Below the pieces are notes generated by a model. It saw nothing but the letters and a program-made list of their open reading frames with translations, was not told where the DNA came from and searched no databases. A DNA stretch of 33,035 nucleotides, from positions 1 through 33,035 of the forward strand of contig JAFAFV010000049.1 in NCBI GenBank assembly GCA_023423285.1, in the 5' to 3' direction. This DNA comes from Bacteroidota bacterium. GTDB lineage: Bacteria; Bacteroidota; Bacteroidia; Chitinophagales; Chitinophagaceae. The first letter of the stretch is position 1; every line of letters begins with the position of its first letter. This document shows, in pieces, positions 26,679 through 33,035 of the stretch. The translations under genes and the position numbers were made by a program.

Positions 26679-27728
26679 ATGAACCCTATTTTTAAATTGA
26701 TCTTTTTTTCTTTCAGCGTTTGCCTGCTGATGTGTTCGTGCAACGCCCAGTCTGCAAAAAATCAGTCAAAGTATGTGATGGTCATTCATGGCGGAGCAGG
26801 AACCATTGAAAAAAAGTTCATGACACCTGAAAAGGAAAAAGCTTATACTGCCGCCCTTACACAGGCGCTTCAGCAGGGTTATAAACTTTTGAAAGAAGGC
26901 AAATCTTCAATAGATGCGGTGCAGGCTGCCATTAATGTAATGGAAGATTCTCCCCTGTTTAATGCCGGTAAAGGCGCCGTGTTTACTAACGAAGGAAAGA
27001 ACGAACTGGATGCATCCATTATGGATGGCAAAACGCTGAAAGCCGGTGCCGTGGCAGGGGTTACTAATATTAAAAATCCTATTAACGCGGCCAGGGCGGT
27101 GATGGAAAAAACAGAACACGTGATGATGATAGGAAAAGGGGCTGAACTATTTGCCGCAAACAATGGATGCGATACGGTACCCCCATCTTATTTCTTTACC
27201 CAAGAGCGCTGGGATCAGCTGCAAAGAACAATTAAGCAGGAAGAAGAAGGCCGCGCTGCATTCAATGAAACAGATGCGCGCCAAAGCGGGATTTACGGTA
27301 TTTCTGATAAGGACAAAAAATTTGGTACCGTGGGTGCCGTAGCCCTTGATAGTAAAGGCAACCTGGCCGCAGGCACTTCCACAGGTGGCATGACCAATAA
27401 AAGGTACGGCCGTGTAGGCGATGCGCCCATTATTGGCGCCGGCACGTATTGTAACAATGCCACGGCTGGCATATCGTGCACCGGCTGGGGCGAGTATTAC
27501 ATACGTGAGGTGGCCGCGCACCGCATGTCATCATTAATTGAATTAAAAAAACTTTCAATAGCTGCCGCTGCAAAACAGGTGATTGCCGAAATAGGAAAAA
27601 TGGGCGGTGATGGCGGCATCATTGGTTTGGATAAAAATGGTAAAATAGCCATGGAGTTTAATACCTCCGGAATGTACCGCGGCATGGTGGATGAAAACGG
27701 AAAAATATCAGTTTATATTTATAAATAA
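26679..27728 (+). CDS. Exported isoaspartyl peptidase / plant-type L-asparaginase (Ntn-hydrolase)
   Basis: Enzyme of 349 residues that hydrolyses beta-aspartyl dipeptides (and asparagine) after self-cleavage into alpha and beta subunits. The alpha part begins VMVIHGGAGTIEKK. The autoproteolysis site is FGTVGAVALD with the new N-terminal nucleophile T217. TSTGGMTNKRYGRVGDAP carries R245 and D248, which grip the substrate aspartyl group in relatives, and GAGTYCNN follows. An N-terminal hydrophobic stretch ending LLMCSC (C19 or C21) is a probable lipoprotein signal; family members are mostly cytoplasmic, so export is notable. Placed between two cyanophycinase genes, its obvious job is splitting beta-Asp-Arg into aspartate and arginine. 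The stop overlaps the next start (TAATG). Confidence 0.88.
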   Translation: MNPIFKLIFFSFSVCLLMCSCNAQSAKNQSKYVMVIHGGAGTIEKKFMTPEKEKAYTAALTQALQQGYKLLKEGKSSIDAVQAAINVMEDSPLFNAGKGAVFTNEGKNELDASIMDGKTLKAGAVAGVTNIKNPINAARAVMEKTEHVMMIGKGAELFAANNGCDTVPPSYFFTQERWDQLQRTIKQEEEGRAAFNETDARQSGIYGISDKDKKFGTVGAVALDSKGNLAAGTSTGGMTNKRYGRVGDAPIIGAGTYCNNATAGISCTGWGEYYIREVAAHRMSSLIELKKLSIAAAAKQVIAEIGKMGGDGGIIGLDKNGKIAMEFNTSGMYRGMVDENGKISVYIYK

Positions 27729-28573
27729 TGAAGATCAATTTTTATAAAATAAGCATACTGCTAACGGCTTTGATAATGGCCTCAATATCGGGTTTGGCGC
27801 AACAAAAAGGCAGCTTGTTTATTATTGGCGGCGGCGAAAGGCCACCCGCGTTGATGCAACAACTGGTAACCACGGCGCAATTAAAACCCGGCGACTATAT
27901 TGTGGTGCTACCCATGGCGACCAGTATACCTGAAGAATCTGTAGCCTATTTCAGTAAACAGTTATCAGCAGTTTGCAGCAACCCGGTTACAGCTTTCAAT
28001 TTCACCAAAGCACAGGCCAACGATCATAGCATTTGGATTGACTCAGTTACAAAGGCTAAGCTGATTTACATTACCGGTGGCGATCAGAATAAATTTATGG
28101 ATGTGGTAAAAGATTCAAGGCTATACCACGCATTACATCAGGCTTATCGCAGCGGCGCTACCATTTCCGGTACAAGCGCAGGCGCCGCCGTAATGTCTCA
28201 AATTATGATCACAGGTTCTGAAAAAGGAAAAACTGATAAAGACAGTTTCAGGGAAATAAAAAGCAACAGTGTGATTACTTCCGCAGGTATGGGTTTTCTT
28301 ACCAAAGCAATTATAGATCAGCATTTCATATTTCGCAGCAGGTACAACCGCTTACTAAGTGTATTGAGCGATCATCCTGATAAAATGGCAATTGGCATTG
28401 ATGAGGCTACAGCCATCATCGTTACAGGTAATAATGCAACCGTGGCCGGTGAAAGCCAGGTACTGGTGGTTTCAAATCCCAAAAAAATAAAACGCTTTGG
28501 CAATGATAAAGTGGCGTTTAAAGATGCGCGCATTTCATTGTTTGCTCCCGGAGAAAGCTTTACCATTAAATAA
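27728..28573 (+). CDS. Second cyanophycinase-like serine peptidase (S51), periplasmic
   Basis: Enzyme of 281 residues, close to the size of classical cyanophycinases. It has a cleavable signal peptide (probable cut after GLA24) and no lipobox, so it should be soluble in the periplasm. The start GSLFIIGGGERPP is typical of the family. Active-site features are GGDQ (117-120), the elbow G-T-S150-A-G, DQHFIFRSRYNR with D197, Q198, H199, R203, R205 and R208, and IDEATA with E226. All pocket residues known to me for CphB are kept. It differs clearly from the lipoprotein copy two genes upstream (no linker, no C-terminal extension), so it is not a recent duplicate. It is translationally coupled to the isoaspartyl peptidase gene through a 1-base overlap. 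Confidence 0.87.
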   Translation: MKINFYKISILLTALIMASISGLAQQKGSLFIIGGGERPPALMQQLVTTAQLKPGDYIVVLPMATSIPEESVAYFSKQLSAVCSNPVTAFNFTKAQANDHSIWIDSVTKAKLIYITGGDQNKFMDVVKDSRLYHALHQAYRSGATISGTSAGAAVMSQIMITGSEKGKTDKDSFREIKSNSVITSAGMGFLTKAIIDQHFIFRSRYNRLLSVLSDHPDKMAIGIDEATAIIVTGNNATVAGESQVLVVSNPKKIKRFGNDKVAFKDARISLFAPGESFTIK

Positions 28574-28591
28574 ATTTAAAAAACAATAAAA

Positions 28592-29731
28592 ATGATACCT
28601 CTATTGAAAAGACTGTTTCCTGTATTGATCCTTATCGCATGTATTGCGGTAGCAGGTTGTAAAAAAAGCGGTTACAATTTTGACGACCTGCCTCCCACGG
28701 TAAAAAGTTATTATACTGTTCTCAATACCGAGCTGAACATTAATGAACCGGTTCAATTTAAAAATGCTTCGGAAAATGCCCTTTCTTATTTCTGGGATTT
28801 TGGCGACAGCACCACATCCACCGAAAAGGAACCCACTAAAACGTACACCAGACCCGGAACTTATACCGTAAAGCTGAAAGTGATTGGCGAAGGCGGCACA
28901 GGTAACTATTCTTTAGACCTTGTAATTAAAGACCCTAACGCGGTGATTGATACAGACAAGGAGCTTTACTTTATAGAATATGGAAGCAAACTCATTCGAA
29001 AAATTTCACTCGTGCCAGGTTCTGCAGCCGAAACCCTTATAAGCATGACAGGAAGGGACGGGCATGGTATGGCTTATGATTCCATCAACAAAAAAATATA
29101 TTATGTAGACTTCCTCACAACCAACGCGGGTAAAGTATGGCGCATGGATGCTGATGGTACAAACCTTACAGAATTGCTTTCAGGCCTGGGCTCACCTTAT
29201 GGCATTGCATTGAATATTGCTGAAGGAAAAATGTATATAGCTGACGGTCCCAATGTATCAAGAGCCAACCTTGACGGGACAGGTTATGAAAAAACATTCA
29301 TCAATGTACCCGGTGGCGCTATGAGGGCCATTGGCTTCAACAAAAAAACCAATATTATTTATTTCTACGAAGTAAATGATGAGAATATGCATGCCGCCAA
29401 AGCAGATGGTACCGGCGCAGGTATTGTAATAGAAGGCGCTTATGGCTATGGTATGTTTATAGATGAAGGCAACCAAAAAATTTATTACGACGACCGCAAC
29501 AGCACGGGTATTATGCAGGCCAACCTTGATGGAACAGGCAAAGTGAAAATTGCCAACGTAACCGGCAACCGCGGCGGATCAGGCATTACAGTGGACTATA
29601 AAGACAATAAACTATACTGGGCCGAAACCAATAATGGTTTGATCAAACGTGCCAACCTGGATGGAACAGGAGCTGAAACCTTCCTGTCTGGCGTAAACAA
29701 CCCAAGAGGTATGTTTATAAAAAACAAATAA
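28592..29731 (+). CDS. Lipoprotein with PKD domain and YWTD/NHL-type beta propeller
   Basis: Lipoprotein of 379 residues; signal with lipobox AVAGC (C23). A PKD domain (about 45-113) shows the hallmark YFWDFGD (66-72) and the closing PGTYTVKLKV. A beta propeller (about 122-379) has repeated blades with the pattern of LDL-receptor YWTD repeats: KIYYVDF, RMDADGTNL, RANLDGTG and QANLDGTG, KLYWAE and a final RANLDGTGAETF. No catalytic motif is seen, so a binding role is likely. Being last in a SusCD operon it occupies the place of SusE/SusF-type surface binding proteins, and I infer that it captures the polymer handled by this locus. Other propeller uses, such as scaffolding of surface enzymes, are possible. 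Confidence 0.82.
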   Translation: MIPLLKRLFPVLILIACIAVAGCKKSGYNFDDLPPTVKSYYTVLNTELNINEPVQFKNASENALSYFWDFGDSTTSTEKEPTKTYTRPGTYTVKLKVIGEGGTGNYSLDLVIKDPNAVIDTDKELYFIEYGSKLIRKISLVPGSAAETLISMTGRDGHGMAYDSINKKIYYVDFLTTNAGKVWRMDADGTNLTELLSGLGSPYGIALNIAEGKMYIADGPNVSRANLDGTGYEKTFINVPGGAMRAIGFNKKTNIIYFYEVNDENMHAAKADGTGAGIVIEGAYGYGMFIDEGNQKIYYDDRNSTGIMQANLDGTGKVKIANVTGNRGGSGITVDYKDNKLYWAETNNGLIKRANLDGTGAETFLSGVNNPRGMFIKNK

Positions 29732-29753
29732 AGGCTAATACATATCTTATAAT

Positions 29754-29787
29754 GTGGCTGTGCTTAAAGTGCGGCCACTTTTGTTTT
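29754..29787 (+). terminator. Intrinsic terminator closing the SusCD-cyanophycinase operon
   Basis: GTGGCTG (29754-29760) pairs with CGGCCAC (29772-29778), one G-T pair, around an 11-base loop, followed by TTTTGTTTT. It lies 23 bases after the propeller gene. Confidence 0.75.
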
Positions 29788-29835
29788 AAATACTTACTGT
29801 TTTTTGATTTTAGAAAATCATTGATGCAAATAAGT

Positions 29836-29843
29836 TATTTTTG
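29836..29843 (+). promoter_or_regulatory. Bacteroidota -7 promoter element for the GDPD gene
   Basis: TATTTTTG is a perfect TAnnTTTG match, 41 bases before the start at 29885. A TTTG at 29803-29806 is too far upstream to be an ideal -33 element. Confidence 0.45.
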
Positions 29844-29884
29844 ATGAAGAGGTAATACTCTTAATTTTTAACCTGCTTAGTACG

Positions 29885-30697
29885 ATGAGATTAATAATAT
29901 TAAAATTATCCCTGTTTATTTGTGTGATGGCTGCGCTGTCGTTTTCCTGCACTCCGCAAAAAGCAGGATTGACAACGCAAACACCTTTTATAAATAAAGT
30001 AATTGCGCACCGCGGGGCATTTAAAAACACCGACGCTCCCGAAAACTCAATGGCTTCCCTCAAAGCAGCCATAGCGCTGGGCTGTGGCGGTACCGAATTT
30101 GATATACACATGACAAGCGATGAGGTTATAGTAATCAATCATGATGCTCATTTTTTGGGAATAGAAATAGAAACCAACAGCTACCAAACCCTGCTTGAAA
30201 AATCACTGCCAAACGGTGAAAAGATACCAACGCTGGAAGCCTACATGAAGGAAGGCCTGAAGCAAAATAAAACAAAGCTGATTGCCGAGATCAAAACTTC
30301 CAGGATCAGTAAAGAACGCTCCTTACACCTTGCCACAAAAGTGGTGGAAATGGTAAAGAAATTAAATGGGCAGGCTCAAACCGTATATATCGCTTTCAAT
30401 TACGATGTGTGTAAAAAAGTGCGCGAGCTCGATCCGTTAGCGCCTGTACAATACCTTAACGGCGATGTTACGGCTGACCAACTGAAAGCCGACAGGCTGT
30501 ACGCCGACTATCATTACAGTATTTTTCTAAAAGATAAAAGTTGGATTGCAGGCGCCAAAAAGCTGGGCGTGTTAACCAACGCATGGACCGTGAACGATGA
30601 AAAAACAATGGATGAACTGTTGGCACAAGGCATTGATTTTATTACCACCGATGAGCCGGAACTTTTATTAAAAAAGCTGGCTGAAAATCATCATTAA
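29885..30697 (+). CDS. Glycerophosphodiester phosphodiesterase (GDPD), lipoprotein
   Basis: Lipoprotein of 270 residues (ALSFSC, C22) with a complete GDPD TIM barrel. Such enzymes hydrolyse glycerophosphodiesters from phospholipid turnover to glycerol-3-phosphate and an alcohol, using a divalent metal. Visible catalytic and metal residues are H42-R43 in AHRG, E53 in PENS, E71 and D73 in TEFDIHMTSD, and H86 in NHDAHF; E in IAEIKTS is a further conserved acid. The C-terminal ITTDEPELL is the usual ending of the barrel. It has its own promoter element and follows the terminator of the SusCD operon, so it is probably regulated separately. Confidence 0.92.
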   Translation: MRLIILKLSLFICVMAALSFSCTPQKAGLTTQTPFINKVIAHRGAFKNTDAPENSMASLKAAIALGCGGTEFDIHMTSDEVIVINHDAHFLGIEIETNSYQTLLEKSLPNGEKIPTLEAYMKEGLKQNKTKLIAEIKTSRISKERSLHLATKVVEMVKKLNGQAQTVYIAFNYDVCKKVRELDPLAPVQYLNGDVTADQLKADRLYADYHYSIFLKDKSWIAGAKKLGVLTNAWTVNDEKTMDELLAQGIDFITTDEPELLLKKLAENHH

Positions 30698-30749
30698 TTA
30701 TTACTGATATTTTAAAACTATATATCTTTAGTATCAAAATACTAATACT

Positions 30750-31691
30750 ATGAGATACTTACCTGTTTTAATATTGTTATTCCTCTGCATTACTTCTTAT
30801 TCCCAGCAATATAAATAAAGTTATTATTTTAATGCTGATATGCGCTCCGTAACAAAAAACGAAGCACTAATCGTGGGTCGCGGTGTTAACACTTCTGATG
30901 GAATAAGGGTTGACTTTTTTGAAGCCAAAGCAGGAAGCAAACTTTTTACTGCTGATTTTACAGATTCCACACTGAATTTCATGAACGGCAAAAATATTGA
31001 GTACGATACAAAGGGAAAGCCCATTCATTCAGCCTCTTATAAAAACAATATACTGCACGGGCTGATGCAAAAATGGGATGCTGCCGGAAGAATGACCGAC
31101 TCCATCAATTATATAGACGGCATACTGACAGACAATACAAAATTTAGTTACACAAGAGAAGGCCAACTAATTGAAAAAACTTTTATTGACAGTGTAAAAA
31201 ATAAAATGACTGTTACTTATTTTGATCCGGAGGTGGGAAAAACTTCGGAAGCGCTTTTTGTTGGAAACCTGGGAGTATGGAACCATTATAAAAATGGAAA
31301 TATAGTTAGCAGCGATAGTATTTTTACACGTGAGTTAAAGGACGCTTCATACCCAGGTGGGCCTGATGCATGGCGCAGGCACCTTGAAAAAAATCTTGAT
31401 GCCTTCACGCCTGTCAGGAATGGCGCTCCTGTCGGCACCTATAATGTGATTATACAATTTGCAATTGATGCTGAAGGGAAGATTTCAAATATAACGCCGT
31501 TAACACAGATAGGTTATGGACTTGAGGAAGAGGCCGTAAAAGTCATCAAAAGTTCAGGAAAATGGATACCGGCGCAAAGGTTTGGCAAGAATGTAAAAGC
31601 TTATCGTAAGCAACCTGTTTCCTTTCGGGTGCAGAGAAGAAATACAGATTCCAGGTCACCATCTTCATCGCAAAGAACATATGGATTTTAA
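30750..31691 (+). pseudogene. TonB C-terminal-domain protein with an in-frame stop after the signal peptide
   Basis: The ATG at 30750 starts a signal peptide (MRYLPVLILLFLCITSYSQ), but codon 23 is TAA (30816-30818). The same frame then continues for 290 codons, SYYFNADMRSVTKNEA onward. The next gene is a paralog, and its start QPKRFVYYFDADM aligns without gaps to QQYK-stop-SYYFNADM, so the stop lies inside an otherwise intact frame. Downstream are MORN/YwqK-like repeats (YKNNILHGLMQKWDAAGRMT) and a TonB C-terminal-like domain (about the last 80 residues, YGLEEEAVKVIKSSGKW). Restart at the ATG at 30840 would give a 283-residue protein without a signal peptide. It could be a recent pseudogene, a sequencing error, or a suppressed stop. 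A -7-like TATCTTTA (30723-30730) precedes it. Confidence 0.75.
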
Positions 31692-31692
31692 A

Positions 31693-32607
31693 ATGAATAC
31701 AGTGAAAAAATCTTACAGGTTTCTACTGCTATTTAGCTTTATCATTTTATCGTGCCCATTTACAAACGCTCAACCAAAACGCTTCGTGTATTATTTTGAT
31801 GCTGATATGAATTCTGTTAGTAACAACAATTCTCAAATAACAGGGTATGGTGTAAAAACAGGATCAGGTATCGTTTTGAGCCTTTATCAAAACAACCCTA
31901 AAAGGCTGTTGAGCAAAACAGATTATCTGGATTTCACGCTGGCCGTAATGAATGGTACTGATATTATTTATTATGAAAATGGCAGGGAAAAATTGTTTGC
32001 TACTTATAAAAACAATGAACTGAACGGGCTAACCAGGAAGTGGGATTCAACAGGACTGTTAACTGATTCGATCATTTATTCAAAAGAAAAGATGCAGAAT
32101 AAAACCCGCTTCGAATATGACTTTTCCGGAAAAATAACCAGAAGAATTTTTACCGATAGTATAAAAAACACTTACAGTGATATTTTTTATGGATCGAATT
32201 TAAAGAAGATCTCAGAAGTGAATTTTACTGGTGATAAAGGCATTTGGAAATATTATAATACAGACGGTTCTGTTGCAAAAACCGAGAACCTAATCTCCCG
32301 CGAAAGAAAAGATGCCTCGTATCCAGGTGGTGAGGAAAAATGGAAAGACTACCTCGCAAAAGAGCTCAATTCGCTGATCGCTTTTGAAAATAAAGCGCCG
32401 GAAGGCGAGTATGTGGTTTTTGTTTCTTTTACAGTAGACAACGAAGGGAATGTTTTAAACATCACACCCGTAACCCGCCATGGGTTTGGAATGGAGCAGG
32501 AAGCTGTAAGGGTCATACAGAAATCGGGCAAATGGACTCCGGCGTCATTGTATGGGAAGATTATTAAGTCGCATCGCATGCAGCCGGTACAGTTCCTAGT
32601 AAATTAA
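31693..32607 (+). CDS. Exported protein with YwqK/MORN-like repeats and TonB C-terminal domain
   Basis: Protein of 304 residues. I start at the ATG at 31693, one base after the stop of the preceding paralog. The ATG at 31681 would add only MDFK and overlap that gene. The signal peptide (hydrophobic core about 10-20) probably ends at TNA. The middle holds antitoxin-YwqK/MORN-like repeats (ATYKNNELNGLTRKWDSTG in part), and DASYPGGEEKWKDYLAKEL leads into a TonB_C-like domain (GFGMEQEAVRVIQKSGKWTP). Such Bacteroidota proteins are often labelled energy transducers, but this one has no N-terminal transmembrane anchor or Pro-rich spacer, so real TonB function is doubtful. It is a tandem paralog of the broken gene before it and convergent with the peptidase gene 6 bases away. 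Confidence 0.8.
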   Translation: MNTVKKSYRFLLLFSFIILSCPFTNAQPKRFVYYFDADMNSVSNNNSQITGYGVKTGSGIVLSLYQNNPKRLLSKTDYLDFTLAVMNGTDIIYYENGREKLFATYKNNELNGLTRKWDSTGLLTDSIIYSKEKMQNKTRFEYDFSGKITRRIFTDSIKNTYSDIFYGSNLKKISEVNFTGDKGIWKYYNTDGSVAKTENLISRERKDASYPGGEEKWKDYLAKELNSLIAFENKAPEGEYVVFVSFTVDNEGNVLNITPVTRHGFGMEQEAVRVIQKSGKWTPASLYGKIIKSHRMQPVQFLVN

Positions 32608-32613
32608 ACACCA

Positions 32614-33035
32614 CTACCCCATCTCCCCTTTCACAAACGCCATCAGCTCCTTAATATGCGCGGGCGAAAAATCAAACTGCAACCCGGCTGCTTCAAATAA
32701 TTGCGGCAGGGTGCGCGTGCCGCCCAGTTTTAAGGCCTCTTTGTATTTGCCCAAAGCCTGTTTTTTGTTTTCCTTAAACTGCTTCCACAAGCCAATAGCG
32801 CCCAACTGCGCAATGCCGTATTCAATATAATAAAAGGGCACTTCGTACAAATGCAGTTGCTTTTGCCAGCTATGATCGCGATAAATGTCAAGACCTTTAA
32901 CATCAAGAGATGAAGGCGTAAATTCATCCAGTATCCTTCGCCAGTTGGCCACGCGCTCTTCGCTTGTATGTTGCGGGTTTTCATATATCCAGTGCTGAAA
33001 TTTATCAATCGTGGCAATCCACGGAAAGATGGTCA
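32614..33035 (-). CDS. M3-family oligoendopeptidase, C-terminal part (runs off the right edge)
   Basis: The last 139 residues of a metallopeptidase of the M3/oligoendopeptidase F-type. The visible part runs from TIFPWIATIDKFQHWIYE through TSEERVANWRRILDEF and PFYYIEYGIAQLGAIGLW to KEALKLGGTRTLPQLFEAAG and the end FVKGEMG, all typical of the helical C-terminus after the zinc site. The HExxH motif lies outside the window. The frame is open to the edge, so an apparent start at 32952 (a GTG within ERVANW) is internal and not real. It would degrade short peptides, usually in the cytoplasm. Confidence 0.88.
   Translation of the reverse strand, partial: TIFPWIATIDKFQHWIYENPQHTSEERVANWRRILDEFTPSSLDVKGLDIYRDHSWQKQLHLYEVPFYYIEYGIAQLGAIGLWKQFKENKKQALGKYKEALKLGGTRTLPQLFEAAGLQFDFSPAHIKELMAFVKGEMG

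Noticed and set aside
32730..33017. Minus-strand 95-codon frame near the right edge as a separate gene
   Set aside because: Overlaps the M3 peptidase C-terminus in another frame; the peptidase frame has clear family sequence and runs to the edge.

Overview
The window looks like a chromosomal segment of a Bacteroidota bacterium, most likely of the Chitinophagaceae or a close relative. The grounds are a SusC/SusD pair, a gldH gliding lipoprotein gene, many lipoprotein and YceI/TonB-type envelope genes, weak or absent Shine-Dalgarno sequences, and several perfect TAnnTTTG elements (the Bacteroidota -7 promoter motif) just upstream of genes. I see no tRNA, rRNA, CRISPR array, insertion sequence or phage gene.

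Layout. (1) 1-5467: the 5' part of heme A synthase (minus), then Gfo/Idh/MocA oxidoreductase, PBP4-type D-Ala-D-Ala carboxypeptidase and a GT2-DUF2062 glycosyltransferase (plus), then an orphan DUF1016/PDDEXK nuclease-like gene (minus). (2) 5636-12696: a three-gene plus-strand operon encoding a large MMPL/RND transporter fused to a PlsC-type acyltransferase and a SAM methyltransferase, a RetSat/CrtI-like FAD oxidoreductase whose start is non-canonical or frameshifted, and a membrane-anchored C45-type hydrolase/acyltransferase. This resembles the lipid-handling part of aryl-polyene/flexirubin pathways, but no ketosynthase is present. (3) 12772-14555: a secreted serine beta-lactamase-like hydrolase and a nitroreductase. 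(4) 17751 down to 14573 on the minus strand: yicC, gldH, a sensor kinase and an OmpR-type regulator, apparently one operon. (5) 17752-18277: a 526-base non-coding region with a perfect 16-base palindrome, an intrinsic terminator facing yicC and nested inverted repeats. (6) 18278-20837: an lpxD-type acyltransferase gene, a DUF72 gene and, convergently, a YceI lipoprotein gene. (7) 21018-29731: the standout locus, SusC, SusD, a lipoprotein cyanophycinase, an isoaspartyl peptidase, a second periplasmic cyanophycinase and a PKD plus YWTD-propeller lipoprotein, tightly packed and closed by a terminator. (8) 29885-33035: a GDPD lipoprotein, two tandem TonB-C-terminal-domain paralogs (the first broken by an in-frame stop) and the 3' part of an M3 oligoendopeptidase (minus).

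How the main locus would work (inference from domains, signals and order): a surface lipoprotein cyanophycinase cuts cyanophycin, a beta-linked Asp-Arg polymer, into beta-Asp-Arg units. SusC/SusD import these or short oligomers, the periplasmic cyanophycinase trims what remains, and the exported Thr-type isoaspartyl peptidase splits beta-Asp-Arg into Asp and Arg. The YWTD/PKD lipoprotein sits where a surface ligand-binding protein (SusE/F-like) usually sits. Both cyanophycinases keep every active-site residue I know for the family. This would be a polysaccharide-utilisation-locus architecture repurposed for a storage polypeptide.
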